A DNA stretch of 64,000 nt from the NCBI RefSeq assembly GCF_009707325.1, contig NZ_CP046103.1:3085610-3149609 (forward strand), given 5' to 3'. The stretch is from Pseudomonas sp. IB20. GTDB taxonomy: Bacteria > Pseudomonadota > Gammaproteobacteria > Pseudomonadales > Pseudomonadaceae. The first letter of the stretch is position 1. Every line of letters starts with the position of its first letter. Under the pieces are notes generated by a model. It ran no database searches, was not told where the DNA came from, and worked only from the letters and a program-made list of their open reading frames with translations. Made by a program: the position numbers and the translations under genes. Of the stretch, positions 1-11,516 are shown in pieces.

Positions 1-1009
1 GCCCCATCTGCTGATCGAAGGCATGCTGATCAGCGCCCGCGCGCTGAAAACCTACCGTGGCTACATCTTCCTGCGTGGCGAATACACCACCGCCGCCAAG
101 CACCTCACCCGTGCCGTGGAAGAAGCCAAGGCCGCCGGCCTGTTGGGCAAGAACATCCTCGGTTCCGGTTTTGACTTCGAACTGTTCGTGCACACCGGCG
201 CCGGGCGTTACATCTGCGGTGAAGAAACCGCACTGATCAACTCCCTCGAAGGCCGCCGCGCCAACCCGCGTTCCAAGCCGCCCTTCCCTGCCGCCGTGGG
301 CGTGTGGGGCAAGCCGACGTGCGTGAACAACGTTGAAACCCTGTGCAACGTGCCGGCGATCATCGCCGACGGCGTGGACTGGTACAAATCGTTGGCCCGC
401 GAAGGCAGCGAAGACATGGGCACCAAGCTCATGGGCTTCTCCGGCAAGGTCAAGAACCCAGGTCTGTGGGAACTGCCGTTCGGCGTGACCGCTCGCGAGT
501 TGTTCGAGGACTACGCCGGCGGCATGCGCGACGGCTACACCCTCAAGGCCTGGCAGCCAGGCGGTGCCGGCACCGGTTTCCTGCTCCCTGAGCACCTCGA
601 CGCACAAATGTATGCCGGCGGCATCGGCAAAGTCGGCACCCGTATGGGGACTGGCCTGGCGATGGCGGTGGACAACACCGTGAACATGGTCTCGTTGCTG
701 CGCAACATGGAGCAGTTCTTCTCCCGCGAATCCTGCGGTTTCTGCACCCCGTGCCGTGACGGTTTGCCCTGGAGCGTGAAGCTCTTGATGGCGATCGAGA
801 AAGGCGAAGGCCAGCAAGGTGACATTGAGACCCTGCTGGGTCTGGTCGGTTTCCTCGGTCCAGGCAAGACTTTCTGTGCTCACGCACCGGGCGCCGTGGA
901 ACCATTGGGCAGCGCAATCAAATACTTCCGCTCGGAGTTCGAAGCCGGCATCGCGCCTACCAGCGCCGCCGTCCCGCCTCTGGCAAGGCCGATCGTAGTC
1001 GGCGCGTAA
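1..1009 (+). CDS. nuoF: NADH-quinone oxidoreductase subunit F (5' end outside window)
   Basis: NuoF is the NADH-oxidising flavoprotein of complex I. It passes electrons from NADH through FMN to the N3 [4Fe-4S] cluster, in the cytoplasmic arm. The reading frame is open from base 2, and 335 codons are present, so roughly the first 110-120 residues (most of the NADH/FMN entry region) lie upstream. Visible motifs are the [13 protein letters not shown] segment, [11 protein letters not shown], and the N3 cluster ligands in ESCGFCTPC plus the later Cys in [10 protein letters not shown]. It ends in TAA and is followed by a hairpin before nuoG. Identification is certain; only the true start is missing. 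Confidence 0.97.
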   Translation, partial: PHLLIEGMLISARALKTYRGYIFLRGEYTTAAKHLTRAVEEAKAAGLLGKNILGSGFDFELFVHTGAGRYICGEETALINSLEGRRANPRSKPPFPAAVGVWGKPTCVNNVETLCNVPAIIADGVDWYKSLAREGSEDMGTKLMGFSGKVKNPGLWELPFGVTARELFEDYAGGMRDGYTLKAWQPGGAGTGFLLPEHLDAQMYAGGIGKVGTRMGTGLAMAVDNTVNMVSLLRNMEQFFSRESCGFCTPCRDGLPWSVKLLMAIEKGEGQQGDIETLLGLVGFLGPGKTFCAHAPGAVEPLGSAIKYFRSEFEAGIAPTSAAVPPLARPIVVGA

Positions 1010-1016
1010 CGCTTTA

Positions 1017-1047
1017 AAAGGCGAAGGGTCCGTGCCCTTCGCTTTCT
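1017..1047 (+). terminator. terminator-like hairpin between nuoF and nuoG
   Basis: An 8-bp perfect stem (1021-1028 pairing with 1035-1042, loop of 6) is preceded by AAAA and followed by TTTCT. It sits 7 bp after the nuoF stop and 100 bp before nuoG. The short, interrupted T tract suggests partial termination, RNA processing or 3' end protection rather than a full stop. This is inferred from sequence only. Confidence 0.5.
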
Positions 1048-1144
1048 CATGTGCTGACGCCTTTATGGCTGTGTTGATGCACATGAATAACAAGATTCCA
1101 TTAGCCACGCCCGCTGACAACGGGCCAACGAAGAACTTTGAACC

Positions 1145-3859
1145 ATGGCCACTATCCACGTAGACGGCAAAGCGCTCGAAGTCGATGGGGCAGACAACCT
1201 GTTACAGGCATGTCTCTCACTAGGCCTCGACATCCCTTATTTCTGCTGGCACCCAGCCCTTGGTAGCGTTGGCGCCTGTCGCCAGTGTGCGGTCAAGCAG
1301 TACACCGACGAAAACGACACCCGTGGTCGTATCGTCATGTCCTGCATGACCCCAGCCACCGACAACACCTGGATCTCCATCGAAGATGAAGAATCCAAGG
1401 CGTTCCGCGCCAGCGTTGTCGAATGGCTGATGACCAACCACCCCCACGACTGCCCGGTCTGTGAGGAAGGCGGTCACTGCCACCTGCAAGACATGACGGT
1501 GATGACCGGCCACAACGAGCGCCGTTATCGCTTCACCAAGCGTACCCACCAGAACCAGGACCTCGGCCCGTTCATTTCCCACGAAATGAACCGCTGCATC
1601 GCCTGCTACCGTTGCGTACGTTTCTATAAAGACTACGCTGGCGGCACCGACCTCGGCGTATTCGGCGCCCACGACAACGTGTACTTCGGTCGCGTTGAAG
1701 ACGGCGTGCTCGAAAGCGAGTTCTCCGGCAACCTCACCGAGGTCTGCCCGACCGGTGTGTTCACCGACAAGACCCACTCCGAGCGCTACAACCGTAAGTG
1801 GGACATGCAGTTCTCGCCAAGCATCTGCCATGGCTGCTCCAGCGGTTGCAACATCTCCCCGGGCGAGCGCTACGGCGAACTGCGTCGCATCGAAAACCGC
1901 TTCAACGGCTCGGTCAACCAGTACTTCCTGTGCGACCGTGGCCGTTTCGGCTACGGCTACGTCAACCGCGAAGACCGCCCGCGCCAGCCACTGCTGGCCG
2001 ATGGCGCCAAGCTGAGCCTGGACGACGCGCTGGATAAAGCCGCCGACCTGCTGCGCGGCCGCAACATCGTCGGTATCGGTTCGCCACGCGCCAGCCTCGA
2101 AAGCAACTACGCGTTGCGCGAACTGGTCGGCGCCGAGCACTTCTACTGCGGTATCGAAGCCGCAGAGCTGGAGCACATCCGCCTGGTCCTGCAAGTGCTG
2201 AACGACAGCCCGCTGCCGGTTCCGAACATGCGTGACATCGAAGACCACGACGCGATCTTCGTGCTCGGCGAAGACCTGACCCAGACCGCCGCGCGTATCG
2301 CGCTGTCGCTGCGCCAGTCGGTCAAAGGCAAGGCCGAAGAGATGGCCGACGCCATGCGCGTACAGCCTTGGCTCGACGCCGCGGTGAAAAACATCGGCCA
2401 GCACGCGCTGAACCCGCTGTTTATCGCAAGCCTTGCAGAAACCAAACTCGACGACATCGCCGAAGAATGCGTCCACGCCGCACCTGACGACCTGGCCCGC
2501 ATCGGTTTCGCCGTGGCCCACGCCCTGGACGCCAGCGCGCCTGCCGTCGAAGGCCTGGACACTGAAGCCGTTGAACTGGCCCAACGCATCGCCGACGCCC
2601 TGCTGGCCGCCAAGCGCCCGCTGATCATTGCCGGTACCTCGTTGGGCTCCAAAGCGCTGATCGAAGCCGCCGCCAACATCGCCAAAGCCTTGAAGCTGCG
2701 CGACAAGAACGGCTCCATCAGCTTGGTCGTGCCGGAAGCCAACAGCCTCGGCCTGGCCATGCTCGGTGGCGAATCGCTGGACGCAGCCCTGCAAGCCGTG
2801 ATCGACGGCAACGCTGACGCCATTGTGGTACTGGAAAACGACCTGTACACCCGCACGGATTCGGCCAAGGTCGACGCCGCGCTGGATGCCGCCAAAGTGC
2901 TGATCGTTGCCGACCACCAGAAGACCGCCACCAGCGATCGCGCCGACCTGGTACTGCCAGCCGCCACCTTCGCCGAAGGCGACGGTACCCTGGTCAGCCA
3001 GGAAGGTCGCGCCCAGCGCTTCTTCCAGGTGTTCGATCCGAAGTACATGGACGCCAGCATTCTGGTTCACGAAGGCTGGCGCTGGCTGCATGCCCTGCGC
3101 GCAACCTTGCTGAACCAGCCGATCGACTGGACCCAGCTCGACCACGTAACAGCCGCCGCCGCTGCCAGCGCGCCGCAGCTGGCGCGGATTGTCGACGCTG
3201 CACCGTCTGCATCGTTCCGCATCAAGGGCATGAAACTGGCCCGTGAACCGCTGCGTTACTCCGGCCGTACCGCCATGCGTGCTGATATCAGCGTGCATGA
3301 ACCGCGTACGCCGCAAGACATCGACACCGCGTTCGCCTTCTCCATGGAAGGTTACTCGGGTTCGGTCGAGCCACGTCAGCAGGTGCCATTTGCCTGGTCG
3401 CCGGGCTGGAACTCGCCGCAAGCCTGGAACAAGTTCCAGGACGAAGTCGGTGGTCACATCCGCGCTGGCGACCCGGGCACCCGCCTGATCGAAAGCACCG
3501 GTGACTCGCTGAACTGGTTTGCCGCCGTACCGCGTCCATTCAACCCGGCACAGGGCACCTGGCAGGTTGTGCCGTTCTTCCACCTGTTCGGCAGCGAAGA
3601 GACCTCTTCCAAAGCCGCACCGGTTCAACAGCGCATCCCCGCCGCTTATGTGTCCGTGGCCAAGTCCGAAGCCGACCGCCTGGGCGTCAACGACGGTGCC
3701 CTGCTCAGCTTGAACGTGGGTGGCAAGACCCTGCGTCTGCCGCTGCGCATCAGCGATGAGTTAGGTGCCGGCCTGGTTGCACTGCCAAAAGGCCTCGCGG
3801 GTATTCCACCGGCGATCTTTGGCCAAACCGTTGACGGTCTGCAGGAGGCAGCGCAATGA
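1145..3859 (+). CDS. nuoG: NADH-quinone oxidoreductase subunit G
   Basis: This is the 904-residue, multi-cluster iron-sulfur subunit that wires NuoF to NuoI in the peripheral arm of complex I. The N-terminus is a [2Fe-2S] ferredoxin domain (Cys in YFCWHP and GACRQC). A His/Cys [4Fe-4S] site ([14 protein letters not shown]) and a second [4Fe-4S] site (CIACYRC with CPTG) follow. A molybdopterin-oxidoreductase-like domain makes up the rest. Cys 228, 231, 235 and 263 form CX2CX3CX27C, the optional N7 cluster motif known from E. coli NuoG, so N7 should be present here. Its last bases overlap nuoH in an ATGA junction, implying coupled translation. Confidence 0.97.
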   Translation: MATIHVDGKALEVDGADNLLQACLSLGLDIPYFCWHPALGSVGACRQCAVKQYTDENDTRGRIVMSCMTPATDNTWISIEDEESKAFRASVVEWLMTNHPHDCPVCEEGGHCHLQDMTVMTGHNERRYRFTKRTHQNQDLGPFISHEMNRCIACYRCVRFYKDYAGGTDLGVFGAHDNVYFGRVEDGVLESEFSGNLTEVCPTGVFTDKTHSERYNRKWDMQFSPSICHGCSSGCNISPGERYGELRRIENRFNGSVNQYFLCDRGRFGYGYVNREDRPRQPLLADGAKLSLDDALDKAADLLRGRNIVGIGSPRASLESNYALRELVGAEHFYCGIEAAELEHIRLVLQVLNDSPLPVPNMRDIEDHDAIFVLGEDLTQTAARIALSLRQSVKGKAEEMADAMRVQPWLDAAVKNIGQHALNPLFIASLAETKLDDIAEECVHAAPDDLARIGFAVAHALDASAPAVEGLDTEAVELAQRIADALLAAKRPLIIAGTSLGSKALIEAAANIAKALKLRDKNGSISLVVPEANSLGLAMLGGESLDAALQAVIDGNADAIVVLENDLYTRTDSAKVDAALDAAKVLIVADHQKTATSDRADLVLPAATFAEGDGTLVSQEGRAQRFFQVFDPKYMDASILVHEGWRWLHALRATLLNQPIDWTQLDHVTAAAAASAPQLARIVDAAPSASFRIKGMKLAREPLRYSGRTAMRADISVHEPRTPQDIDTAFAFSMEGYSGSVEPRQQVPFAWSPGWNSPQAWNKFQDEVGGHIRAGDPGTRLIESTGDSLNWFAAVPRPFNPAQGTWQVVPFFHLFGSEETSSKAAPVQQRIPAAYVSVAKSEADRLGVNDGALLSLNVGGKTLRLPLRISDELGAGLVALPKGLAGIPPAIFGQTVDGLQEAAQ

Positions 3860-4863
3860 CCTGGTTCACCCCTGAAGTGATCGACGTGATCATCTCGGTC
3901 GTCAAGGCCATCGTGATCCTGTTGGCCGTGGTCGTCGCGGGCGCTTTGCTCAGCTTCGTCGAACGTCGCCTGCTGGGCTGGTGGCAGGACCGTTACGGTC
4001 CGAACCGCGTCGGCCCATTCGGCATGTTCCAGATCGCTGCCGACATGCTCAAAATGTTCTTCAAGGAAGACTGGACCCCGCCGTTTGCCGACAAGGTGAT
4101 CTTCACCCTGGCACCGGTCGTGGCCATGAGCGCCTTGCTGATTGCCTTCGCCGTTATCCCGATCACCCCGACCTGGGGCGTGGCGGACCTGAACATCGGC
4201 TTGCTGTTCTTCTTCGCCATGGCCGGTCTGTCGGTCTATGCGGTGCTGTTCGCCGGTTGGGCCAGTAACAACAAGTTCGCCCTGCTGGGCAGCTTGCGGG
4301 CGTCGGCCCAGACCGTGTCCTACGAAGTGTTCATGGGCCTGGCGCTGATGGGCATCGTGGTGCAGGTTGGCTCGTTCAACATGCGCGACATCGTCGAGTA
4401 CCAGGCGCAGAACCTGTGGTTCATCATTCCGCAGTTCTTTGGCTTCTGTACGTTCTTCATCGCTGGCGTCGCCGTGACTCACCGTCACCCGTTCGACCAG
4501 CCGGAAGCGGAGCAGGAACTGGCCGACGGTTACCACATTGAATACGCCGGCATGAAATGGGGCATGTTCTTCGTCGGTGAATACATCGGCATCATCTTGA
4601 TCTCGGCATTGCTGGTCACGCTGTTCTTCGGCGGCTGGCACGGCCCTTTCAACATCCTGCCGCAACTGGCGTTCTTCTGGTTCTTCTTGAAGACGGCGTT
4701 CTTCATCATGCTGTTCATCCTGCTGCGCGCGTCTATTCCGCGCCCACGCTATGACCAAGTGATGGATTTCAGCTGGAGATTCTGCCTGCCGCTGACCCTG
4801 ATCAATTTGCTGGTGACGGCTGCTGTTGTGTTGTTGAACACGCCAGCCGGCGCGGTTCAGTGA
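3856..4863 (+). CDS. nuoH: NADH-quinone oxidoreductase subunit H
   Basis: NuoH (335 residues) is the membrane subunit at the junction of the peripheral and membrane arms, where it forms part of the quinone chamber and the start of the proton path. About eight hydrophobic segments are visible. The conserved [23 protein letters not shown] stretch near residues 35-57 and the acidic loop [12 protein letters not shown] near residue 215 are diagnostic. The length is close to the family norm of about 325. It overlaps nuoG by 4 bp and is followed 11 bp later by nuoI, whose GAGGA ribosome site lies in that gap. Confidence 0.97.
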   Translation: MTWFTPEVIDVIISVVKAIVILLAVVVAGALLSFVERRLLGWWQDRYGPNRVGPFGMFQIAADMLKMFFKEDWTPPFADKVIFTLAPVVAMSALLIAFAVIPITPTWGVADLNIGLLFFFAMAGLSVYAVLFAGWASNNKFALLGSLRASAQTVSYEVFMGLALMGIVVQVGSFNMRDIVEYQAQNLWFIIPQFFGFCTFFIAGVAVTHRHPFDQPEAEQELADGYHIEYAGMKWGMFFVGEYIGIILISALLVTLFFGGWHGPFNILPQLAFFWFFLKTAFFIMLFILLRASIPRPRYDQVMDFSWRFCLPLTLINLLVTAAVVLLNTPAGAVQ

Positions 4864-4874
4864 GGATTTGACCC

Positions 4875-5423
4875 ATGTTCAAATATATTGGCGACATCGT
4901 TAAGGGTACCGGTACCCAGTTGCGAAGCCTGGTGATGGTTTTCGGCCATGGCTTTCGCAAACGCGACACCCTGCAATACCCGGAAGAAGCGGTGTACCTG
5001 CCGCCGCGCTATCGCGGCCGTATCGTGCTGACCCGCGACCCCGATGGCGAAGAGCGTTGCGTAGCTTGCAACCTGTGCGCCGTGGCGTGCCCGGTGGGTT
5101 GCATCTCCCTGCAGAAAGCTGAAACCGAAGACGGTCGCTGGTACCCGGACTTCTTCCGCATCAACTTCTCGCGCTGCATTTTCTGCGGCCTCTGCGAGGA
5201 AGCTTGCCCGACCACCGCGATCCAGCTGACACCGAATTTCGAGATGGCCGAGTTCAAACGTCAGGACCTGGTGTACGAGAAAGAAGATCTGCTGATCTCT
5301 GGTCCCGGTAAAAACCCTGATTACAACTTCTATCGTGTTGCAGGTATGGCCGTTGCCGGTAAGCCGAAGGGCGCCGCACAAAACGAAGCCGAGCCGATCA
5401 ACGTGAAGAGCTTGCTGCCTTAA
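4875..5423 (+). CDS. nuoI: NADH-quinone oxidoreductase subunit I
   Basis: NuoI (182 residues) carries clusters N6a and N6b, which link the NuoG chain to N2 near the quinone site. Two classical [4Fe-4S] motifs are visible, [15 protein letters not shown] near residue 60 and [15 protein letters not shown] near residue 100. Each has three closely spaced Cys plus a distal Cys followed by Pro. The length matches the bacterial family of about 180. It is translated from ATG after GAGGA, between nuoH and nuoJ with short gaps. Confidence 0.97.
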   Translation: MFKYIGDIVKGTGTQLRSLVMVFGHGFRKRDTLQYPEEAVYLPPRYRGRIVLTRDPDGEERCVACNLCAVACPVGCISLQKAETEDGRWYPDFFRINFSRCIFCGLCEEACPTTAIQLTPNFEMAEFKRQDLVYEKEDLLISGPGKNPDYNFYRVAGMAVAGKPKGAAQNEAEPINVKSLLP

Positions 5424-5432
5424 GGAAGAAAG

Positions 5433-5936
5433 ATGGAATTCGCTTTCTATTTCGCGTCGGGTATTGCAGTGGTGTCCACGCTTCGCGTGATCACCAACAC
5501 CAACCCCGTGCACGCCCTGCTCTACCTGATCATTTCGCTGATCGCCGTGGCCATGACCTTTTTCAGCCTCGGCGCACCGTTCGCCGGTGTGTTGGAAGTG
5601 ATCGCCTACGCCGGCGCCATTATGGTGCTGTTCGTGTTTGTGGTGATGATGCTCAACCTGGGGCCGGCTTCGGTCGCCCAGGAACGCGTCTGGCTCAAGC
5701 CCGGCATCTGGCTCGGCCCGGTCATCCTGGCAGCCCTGCTGCTGGGTGAACTGTTGTATGTGCTGTTCGCTCACCAGAGCGGCCAGGCCATCGGCCACAC
5801 CACCGTAGACGCAAAGGCCGTGGGCATCAGCCTGTTCGGCCCGTACCTGCTGGTGGTCGAACTGGCTTCGATGCTGCTGCTGGCTGCAGCCATCACCGCC
5901 TTCCACTTGGGCCGCAACGAAGCCAAGGAGCAATGA
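5433..5936 (+). CDS. nuoJ: NADH-quinone oxidoreductase subunit J
   Basis: NuoJ (167 residues) is a small hydrophobic subunit of the complex I membrane arm, lying between NuoH and NuoK. Five hydrophobic helices can be followed. The conserved [48 protein letters not shown] region covers helices 2 and 3. An AAGGA site (5423-5427) precedes its ATG, and it ends two bases before the chosen nuoK start. Confidence 0.95.
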   Translation: MEFAFYFASGIAVVSTLRVITNTNPVHALLYLIISLIAVAMTFFSLGAPFAGVLEVIAYAGAIMVLFVFVVMMLNLGPASVAQERVWLKPGIWLGPVILAALLLGELLYVLFAHQSGQAIGHTTVDAKAVGISLFGPYLLVVELASMLLLAAAITAFHLGRNEAKEQ

Positions 5937-5938
5937 CG

Positions 5939-6247
5939 ATGCCTGCTATCCCTTTGGAGCATGGTCTGGCGGTCGCCGGCATCCTGTTCTGCCTTGGCCT
6001 GGTCGGCCTGATGGTTCGCCGTAACATTTTGTTCGTGTTGATGAGCCTGGAAATCATGATGAACGCCGCCGCACTGGCCTTCATCGTTGCAGGTGCACGT
6101 TGGGGCCAGCCGGATGGGCAAGTCATGTTCATCCTGGTGATCAGCCTGGCAGCCGCCGAGGCCAGTATTGGCCTGGCGATCCTGCTGCAACTGTATCGTC
6201 GCTTCCACACGCTTGATATCGACGCTGCCAGTGAGATGCGCGGATGA
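5939..6247 (+). CDS. nuoK: NADH-quinone oxidoreductase subunit K
   Basis: NuoK (102 residues, three membrane helices) is homologous to MrpC/MnhC and lies in the proton channel chain of complex I. An upstream in-frame ATG at 5933 exists, but AAGGAG (5925-5930) is only 2 nt from it and 8 nt from the ATG at 5939. The later start also gives the usual protein beginning [10 protein letters not shown]. The helix-2 region [18 protein letters not shown] holds the conserved glutamate. It overlaps nuoL by 4 bp. Confidence 0.95.
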   Translation: MPAIPLEHGLAVAGILFCLGLVGLMVRRNILFVLMSLEIMMNAAALAFIVAGARWGQPDGQVMFILVISLAAAEASIGLAILLQLYRRFHTLDIDAASEMRG

Positions 6248-8097
6248 ACATGATCTTTCTGACTTTCGTATTTCCCCTGATCGGTTTCCTGCTGCTGTCG
6301 TTCTCCCGTGGACGCTGGTCGGAAAACCTGTCCGCCCTGGTGGGTGTGGGCTCCATTGGCCTGTCGGCAATTGTCGCCGCCTACGTCATCTGGCAATTCA
6401 ACGTGGCGCCGCCGGAAGGCGGCCACTACACCCTGGTGCTGTGGCAGTGGATGTCGGTGGAAGGCTTCAAGCCCAACTTCGCCCTCTACGTCGACGGCCT
6501 GTCGATCACCATGCTCGGCGTGGTGGTGGGTGTGGGCTTCCTGATCCACCTGTTCGCGTCCTGGTACATGCGCGGTGAAGCCGGTTACTCGCGTTTCTTC
6601 GCCTACACCAACCTGTTTATCGCCAGCATGCTGTTCCTGGTGCTGGGCGATAACCTGTTGTTCCTGTACTTCGGCTGGGAAGGTGTGGGCCTGTGCTCCT
6701 ACCTGTTGATCGGTTTCTACTACAGCAACCGCAACAACGGTAACGCGGCACTCAAGGCGTTCATCGTCACCCGCATCGGCGACGTGTTCATGGCCATCGG
6801 CCTGTTCATCCTGTTCCAACAAGTGGGCACGCTGAACATCCAGGAACTGCTGGTGCTGGCACCGCAGAAGTTCCAGGTCGGTGACTTCTGGATCACCCTG
6901 GCGACCCTGATGCTGCTGGGTGGCGCCGTGGGTAAATCCGCGCAACTGCCGCTGCAAACCTGGCTGGCGGATGCGATGGCCGGTCCTACTCCCGTTTCCG
7001 CACTGATTCACGCGGCAACCATGGTAACTGCCGGTGTCTACCTGATTGCACGAACCCATGGCCTCTTCACCCTGGCGCCGGAGATTCTGCATCTCGTCGG
7101 CCTGGTGGGTGGCGTGACCCTGGTACTGGCCGGCTTCGCCGCGCTGGTGCAGACCGACATCAAGCGTATCCTCGCCTACTCGACCATGAGCCAGATCGGC
7201 TACATGTTCCTGGCCCTGGGCGTGGGTGCCTGGGACGCGGCGATCTTCCACCTGATGACCCACGCCTTCTTCAAGGCCCTGCTGTTCCTTGCCTCCGGTG
7301 CGGTGATCGTTGCCTGCCACCACGAGCAGAACATCTTCAAGATGGGTGGCCTGTGGAAGAAACTGCCGTTGGCCTACGCCAGCTTCATCGTCGGTGGTGC
7401 CGCACTCGCTGCCCTGCCATTGGTGACCGCAGGTTTCTACTCCAAAGACGAAATCCTCTGGGAAGCCTTTGCCAGCGGTAACCAGAACCTGCTGTACGCA
7501 GGCCTGGTGGGTGCCTTCATGACCTCGCTGTACACCTTCCGCCTGATCTTCATCACCTTCCACGGTGAAGCCAAGACCGAAGCACACGCAGGCCACGGTA
7601 TCTCCCACTGGTTGCCACTGTCGGTGCTGATCATCCTGTCGACCTTCATCGGCGCCATGATCACCCCACCACTGGCCGGTGTACTGCCGGAAAGCGCCGG
7701 CCATGCCGGTGGCGCCGCCAAGCACAGCCTGGAGATCGCCTCGGGCGCCATCGCCATCGCGGGTATCCTGCTGGCGGCCCTGCTGTTCCTCGGCAAGCGT
7801 CGCTTCGTTACGGCTGTTGCCAACAGCGGCATCGGGCGCTTCCTGTCGGCCTGGTGGTTCGCTGCCTGGGGCTTCGACTGGATCTACGACAAACTGTTCG
7901 TCAAGCCTTACCTAGCCATCAGCCATGTACTGCGCAAAGACCCGCTCGACCAGACCATCGGTTTGATCCCGCGCGCCGCCAAGGCCGGTCACACCGCCCT
8001 GAGCCGCAGCGAGACTGGCCAACTGCGCTGGTATGCAGCTTCCATGGCGGCCGGTGCCGTTCTGGTGATCGGCGCCATCGTGGTGGTAGCGGTCTGA
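6244..8097 (+). CDS. nuoL: NADH-quinone oxidoreductase subunit L
   Basis: NuoL (617 residues) is the most distal antiporter-like proton-pumping subunit of complex I. It carries the long lateral helix at its C-terminus. The Proton_antipo_M core is plain: [18 protein letters not shown] carries the essential helix-5 glutamate, [26 protein letters not shown] is the helix-7/8 lysine and histidine area, and [18 protein letters not shown] follows. The extended C-terminal portion after residue 500 is typical of NuoL and absent in NuoM. It overlaps nuoK and leaves a 46-bp gap to nuoM. Confidence 0.97.
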   Translation: MNMIFLTFVFPLIGFLLLSFSRGRWSENLSALVGVGSIGLSAIVAAYVIWQFNVAPPEGGHYTLVLWQWMSVEGFKPNFALYVDGLSITMLGVVVGVGFLIHLFASWYMRGEAGYSRFFAYTNLFIASMLFLVLGDNLLFLYFGWEGVGLCSYLLIGFYYSNRNNGNAALKAFIVTRIGDVFMAIGLFILFQQVGTLNIQELLVLAPQKFQVGDFWITLATLMLLGGAVGKSAQLPLQTWLADAMAGPTPVSALIHAATMVTAGVYLIARTHGLFTLAPEILHLVGLVGGVTLVLAGFAALVQTDIKRILAYSTMSQIGYMFLALGVGAWDAAIFHLMTHAFFKALLFLASGAVIVACHHEQNIFKMGGLWKKLPLAYASFIVGGAALAALPLVTAGFYSKDEILWEAFASGNQNLLYAGLVGAFMTSLYTFRLIFITFHGEAKTEAHAGHGISHWLPLSVLIILSTFIGAMITPPLAGVLPESAGHAGGAAKHSLEIASGAIAIAGILLAALLFLGKRRFVTAVANSGIGRFLSAWWFAAWGFDWIYDKLFVKPYLAISHVLRKDPLDQTIGLIPRAAKAGHTALSRSETGQLRWYAASMAAGAVLVIGAIVVVAV

Positions 8098-8143
8098 CTA
8101 TGTCTATGCACTTTGCGAACTTGCGAAAGGAAACGAGCCCGTC

Positions 8144-9676
8144 ATGATTCTGCCCTGGCTAATCCTGATCCCCTTTATCGGCGGCCTGCTCTGCTGGATG
8201 GGTGAACGCTTCGGCGCCACCCTGCCCCGCTGGATTGCGTTGCTGACCATGTCCCTGGAACTCGCGCTCGGCCTCTGGCTGTGGGCCCATGGTGACTATT
8301 CATTCGCTCCGGCACCGGGTGCCGATCCAACCTTCGCGCTTGAATTCAAGCACGTGTGGATCCAGCGCTTCGGCATTAACGTGCACCTGGCCCTCGACGG
8401 CCTGTCGCTGTTGATGATCCTGCTGACCGGCCTGCTGGGTATCCTCTCGGTACTCTGCTCCTGGAAAGAGATTCAGCGTCACGTGGGCTTCTTCCACCTG
8501 AACCTGATGTGGATTTTGGGCGGTGTTGTCGGCGTGTTCCTGGCGCTGGACCTGTTCATGTTCTTCTTCTTCTGGGAAATGATGCTGGTGCCGATGTACT
8601 TCCTCATCGCGCTCTGGGGTCACAGTTCTTCGGACGGCAAGAAAACCCGGATCTACGCGGCGACCAAGTTCTTCATCTTCACCCAGGCTTCCGGCCTGAT
8701 CATGTTGGTGGCGATCCTGGGTCTGGTATTGGTCAACTTCAACAGCACGGGCGTGATTACCTTCAACTACGCCGACCTGTTGAAAACCAAGATGTCCCTG
8801 ACCACCGAGTACATCCTGATGCTGGGCTTCTTCATCGCCTTCGCGGTGAAGCTGCCGGTGGTGCCGTTCCACTCCTGGCTGCCGGATGCGCACGCCCAGG
8901 CGCCGACTGCAGGCTCCGTGGACTTGGCGGGTATCCTGCTGAAAACCGCGGCCTACGGCCTGCTGCGTTTCGCCCTGCCGCTGTTCCCGAATGCCTCGGC
9001 CGAGTTTGCGCCGATCGCCATGACCCTGGGTCTGATCGGGATCTTCTACGGTGCGTTCCTGGCCTTCGCCCAAACCGACATCAAGCGTCTGATTGCCTTC
9101 TCGTCCGTTTCCCACATGGGTTTCGTACTGATCGGCATCTACTCCGGCAGCCAGCTGGCGTTGCAAGGCGCAGTGATCCAGATGTTGGCCCACGGTGTTT
9201 CGGCCGCCGCGCTGTTTATCCTCAGCGGCCAGTTGTACGAGCGCCTGCACACCCGTGACATGCGTGAGATGGGTGGCGTGTGGTCGCGGATCGCGTACCT
9301 GCCGGCGATCAGCCTGTTCTTTGCCGCCGCGTCCCTGGGCTTGCCGGGTACCGGTAACTTCATCGGCGAGTTCCTGATCCTGATGGGTTCGTTCGTGCAC
9401 ACGCCGTGGATCAGCGCCATTGCTACTTCCGGCCTGGTGTTCGGTTCGGTCTACTCGCTGATCATGATCCACCGCGCGTACTTCGGCCCGGCCAAGTCCG
9501 ACACCGTTCTGCAAGGGATGGATGCTCGCGAACTGATCATGGTGCTCGGCCTTGCGGTACTGCTGATCTACATCGGCGTGTACCCGCAACCGTTCCTGGA
9601 CACTTCTGCCGCGACGATGCATGGCGTGCAGCAGTGGTTCAGCACCGCCTTCACTCAACTCGCTTCGGCACGGTAA
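8144..9676 (+). CDS. nuoM: NADH-quinone oxidoreductase subunit M
   Basis: NuoM (510 residues) is the middle antiporter-like proton-translocating subunit of the membrane arm. The helix-5 motif [19 protein letters not shown] contains the key glutamate. [23 protein letters not shown] is the lysine-bearing discontinuous-helix region, and [18 protein letters not shown] follows. The gene is preceded by GAAAGGA 10-16 bases upstream of ATG. The 46-bp spacer after nuoL is the largest gap within nuoG-nuoN. Confidence 0.97.
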   Translation: MILPWLILIPFIGGLLCWMGERFGATLPRWIALLTMSLELALGLWLWAHGDYSFAPAPGADPTFALEFKHVWIQRFGINVHLALDGLSLLMILLTGLLGILSVLCSWKEIQRHVGFFHLNLMWILGGVVGVFLALDLFMFFFFWEMMLVPMYFLIALWGHSSSDGKKTRIYAATKFFIFTQASGLIMLVAILGLVLVNFNSTGVITFNYADLLKTKMSLTTEYILMLGFFIAFAVKLPVVPFHSWLPDAHAQAPTAGSVDLAGILLKTAAYGLLRFALPLFPNASAEFAPIAMTLGLIGIFYGAFLAFAQTDIKRLIAFSSVSHMGFVLIGIYSGSQLALQGAVIQMLAHGVSAAALFILSGQLYERLHTRDMREMGGVWSRIAYLPAISLFFAAASLGLPGTGNFIGEFLILMGSFVHTPWISAIATSGLVFGSVYSLIMIHRAYFGPAKSDTVLQGMDARELIMVLGLAVLLIYIGVYPQPFLDTSAATMHGVQQWFSTAFTQLASAR

Positions 9677-9683
9677 GAGCGCT

Positions 9684-11147
9684 ATGGAATTCACGATCCA
9701 ACACTTTATCGCGCTTGCGCCGCTGCTGATCACCAGCCTCACCGTTGTAGCGGTGATGCTGGCGATCGCCTGGCGCCGCAATCACTCACAAACGTTCCTG
9801 CTGTCCTGTGCCGGTTTGAACCTGGCCCTGCTGTCGATCATCCCGGCCCTCAAGGTTGCACCACTGGCGGTCACCCCGCTGATGATGGTCGATGACTTCG
9901 CGCTGCTGTATATCGCGTTGATCCTCGTCGCCACCCTGGCCTGCGTCACCCTCGCCCACGCCTACCTCGGCGAAGGCGGCACCGGTTACCCAGGCAACAA
10001 GGAAGAGCTGTACCTGCTGATCCTGCTGGCTGCGGCCGGCGGTATCGTGCTGGTCAGCGCGCAGCACCTGGCCGGCTTGTTCATCGGCCTGGAGCTGCTG
10101 TCGATCCCGACTTACGGCTTGGTGGCCTACGCCTTCTTCAACAAGCGCTCCCTGGAAGCCGGCATCAAGTACATGGTGCTGTCGGCCGCCGGTTCCGCGT
10201 TCCTGTTGTTCGGTATGGCCCTGCTTTACGCAGAAGCCGGCAGCCTGAGCTTCACCGGTATCGGTCACGCCCTGGCGACTACCAATAGCCCTGCACCGAT
10301 TGCCCAACTGGGCCTGGCGATGATGCTGATCGGCCTGGCGTTCAAGCTGTCCTTGGTGCCTTTCCACCTGTGGACCCCGGACGTGTACGAAGGCGCCCCG
10401 GCGCCAGTGGCCGCGTTCCTGGCCACCGCGTCGAAGGTTGCGGTGTTTGCGGTGATGGTGCGTCTGTTCCAGATCTCCCCTGCCGCCAACACCGGCGTGC
10501 TGAGCAACGTGCTGACCATTATCGCGATTGCGTCGATCCTGTTCGGTAACCTGCTGGCCCTGACCCAGAACAACCTCAAGCGTCTGCTGGGCTATTCGTC
10601 CATCGCCCACTTCGGTTACCTGCTGATCGCCCTGGTGGCGAGCAAAGGCCTGGCCGTGGAAGCCATGGGCGTGTACTTGGTCACCTACGTGATCACCAGC
10701 CTCGGCGCGTTCGGTGTGATCACGCTGATGTCCTCGCCGTTCAAAGGCCGTGATGCCGACGCTCTGTACGAATACCGCGGCCTGTTCTGGCGCCGTCCGT
10801 ACCTGACCGCCGTACTCACCGTGATGATGTTGTCCCTGGCGGGTATCCCGCTGACCGCAGGCTTTATCGGCAAGTTCTACATCGTTGCCACCGGCGTTGA
10901 AGCCCACGAATGGTGGTTGGTTGCGTCCTTGGTACTGGGCAGCGCCATCGGTGTGTTCTACTACCTGCGCGTGATGGTCACCCTGTACCTGATCGAGCCA
11001 AACCTGCGCCGTGTGGATGCCGAGCTGCACTGGGAACAGAAAGCCGGTGGCGTGATGCTGCTGGCTATCGCCCTGCTCGCGTTCTTCCTGGGTGTGTACC
11101 CACAACCGTTGCTCACCCTGGTGCAGCACGCGGTGCTGGGCGTTTGA
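9684..11147 (+). CDS. nuoN: NADH-quinone oxidoreductase subunit N
   Basis: NuoN (487 residues) is the antiporter-like proton-pumping subunit nearest NuoK. The open frame extends back into nuoM, but the ATG at 9684, seven bases after the nuoM stop, gives the usual N-terminus [34 protein letters not shown] carries the helix-5 glutamate, and [21 protein letters not shown] the conserved lysine region. It is the last gene of the operon and is followed 25 bp later by a strong terminator. Confidence 0.97.
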   Translation: MEFTIQHFIALAPLLITSLTVVAVMLAIAWRRNHSQTFLLSCAGLNLALLSIIPALKVAPLAVTPLMMVDDFALLYIALILVATLACVTLAHAYLGEGGTGYPGNKEELYLLILLAAAGGIVLVSAQHLAGLFIGLELLSIPTYGLVAYAFFNKRSLEAGIKYMVLSAAGSAFLLFGMALLYAEAGSLSFTGIGHALATTNSPAPIAQLGLAMMLIGLAFKLSLVPFHLWTPDVYEGAPAPVAAFLATASKVAVFAVMVRLFQISPAANTGVLSNVLTIIAIASILFGNLLALTQNNLKRLLGYSSIAHFGYLLIALVASKGLAVEAMGVYLVTYVITSLGAFGVITLMSSPFKGRDADALYEYRGLFWRRPYLTAVLTVMMLSLAGIPLTAGFIGKFYIVATGVEAHEWWLVASLVLGSAIGVFYYLRVMVTLYLIEPNLRRVDAELHWEQKAGGVMLLAIALLAFFLGVYPQPLLTLVQHAVLGV

Positions 11148-11172
11148 TCGCTTAGTAACATGCGGTAAACAG

Positions 11173-11202
11173 AACGGCGCCTTCGGGCGCCGTTTTGCGT
11201 TT
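11173..11202 (+). terminator. Rho-independent terminator of the nuo operon
   Basis: A 9-bp G+C-rich stem (11173-11181 with 11186-11194) closes a UUCG tetraloop and is followed by a T-rich stretch. It lies 25 bp after the nuoN stop and is the natural end of the operon transcript. Confidence 0.9.
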
Positions 11203-11516
11203 CTGGGGGCAGGTAGTTTTACCCTCCCCTACTCGCCGAAATTTCCTTCTCTATCTGCCTCTGCATCTGGCATCTGCGCGCCGAAGGCCGCCGTATGGTG
11301 GTTGCGTTTTAGGAAAGTTCCCACAACCAGGTCACTTGACCCATGGCGAGTGGGCCACCAAACTATACGCAGGCTAAGTACAGAACATGGATGCTTTTAC
11401 ATCTCCTTGTCTGGTGAGCAAATTATTCAGGAAACGGTTCGAACCCCGGCTTTCGCCAAAGGTTCGAATTAATTTGCGTCGACTTGGAGCAAAAACGATT
11501 CAGTGAAGGCTCTACC
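11203..11516. other. intergenic region, no gene seen
   Basis: About 310 bp between the nuo terminator and the 3' end of the leftward N-acetyltransferase gene. Short frames here lack ribosome sites and family-like sequence. A GGTTCGAACCCC tract near 11436 resembles a tRNA T-loop, but no cloverleaf can be drawn around it. No function is assigned. Confidence 0.4.

Noticed and set aside
1220-3628. Long leftward open frame (802 codons) opposite nuoG
   Set aside because: High-G+C codon bias opens the antisense frame; the translation is Val/Gln/Arg-rich with no motif, while nuoG on the other strand is certain. The same applies to the long frames opposite nuoL, nuoM, nuoN, cysS and glnS.
11430-11475. 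tRNA-like T-loop GGTTCGAACCCC
   Set aside because: The flanking bases do not pair as a T arm, and no acceptor, D or anticodon stems can be drawn.
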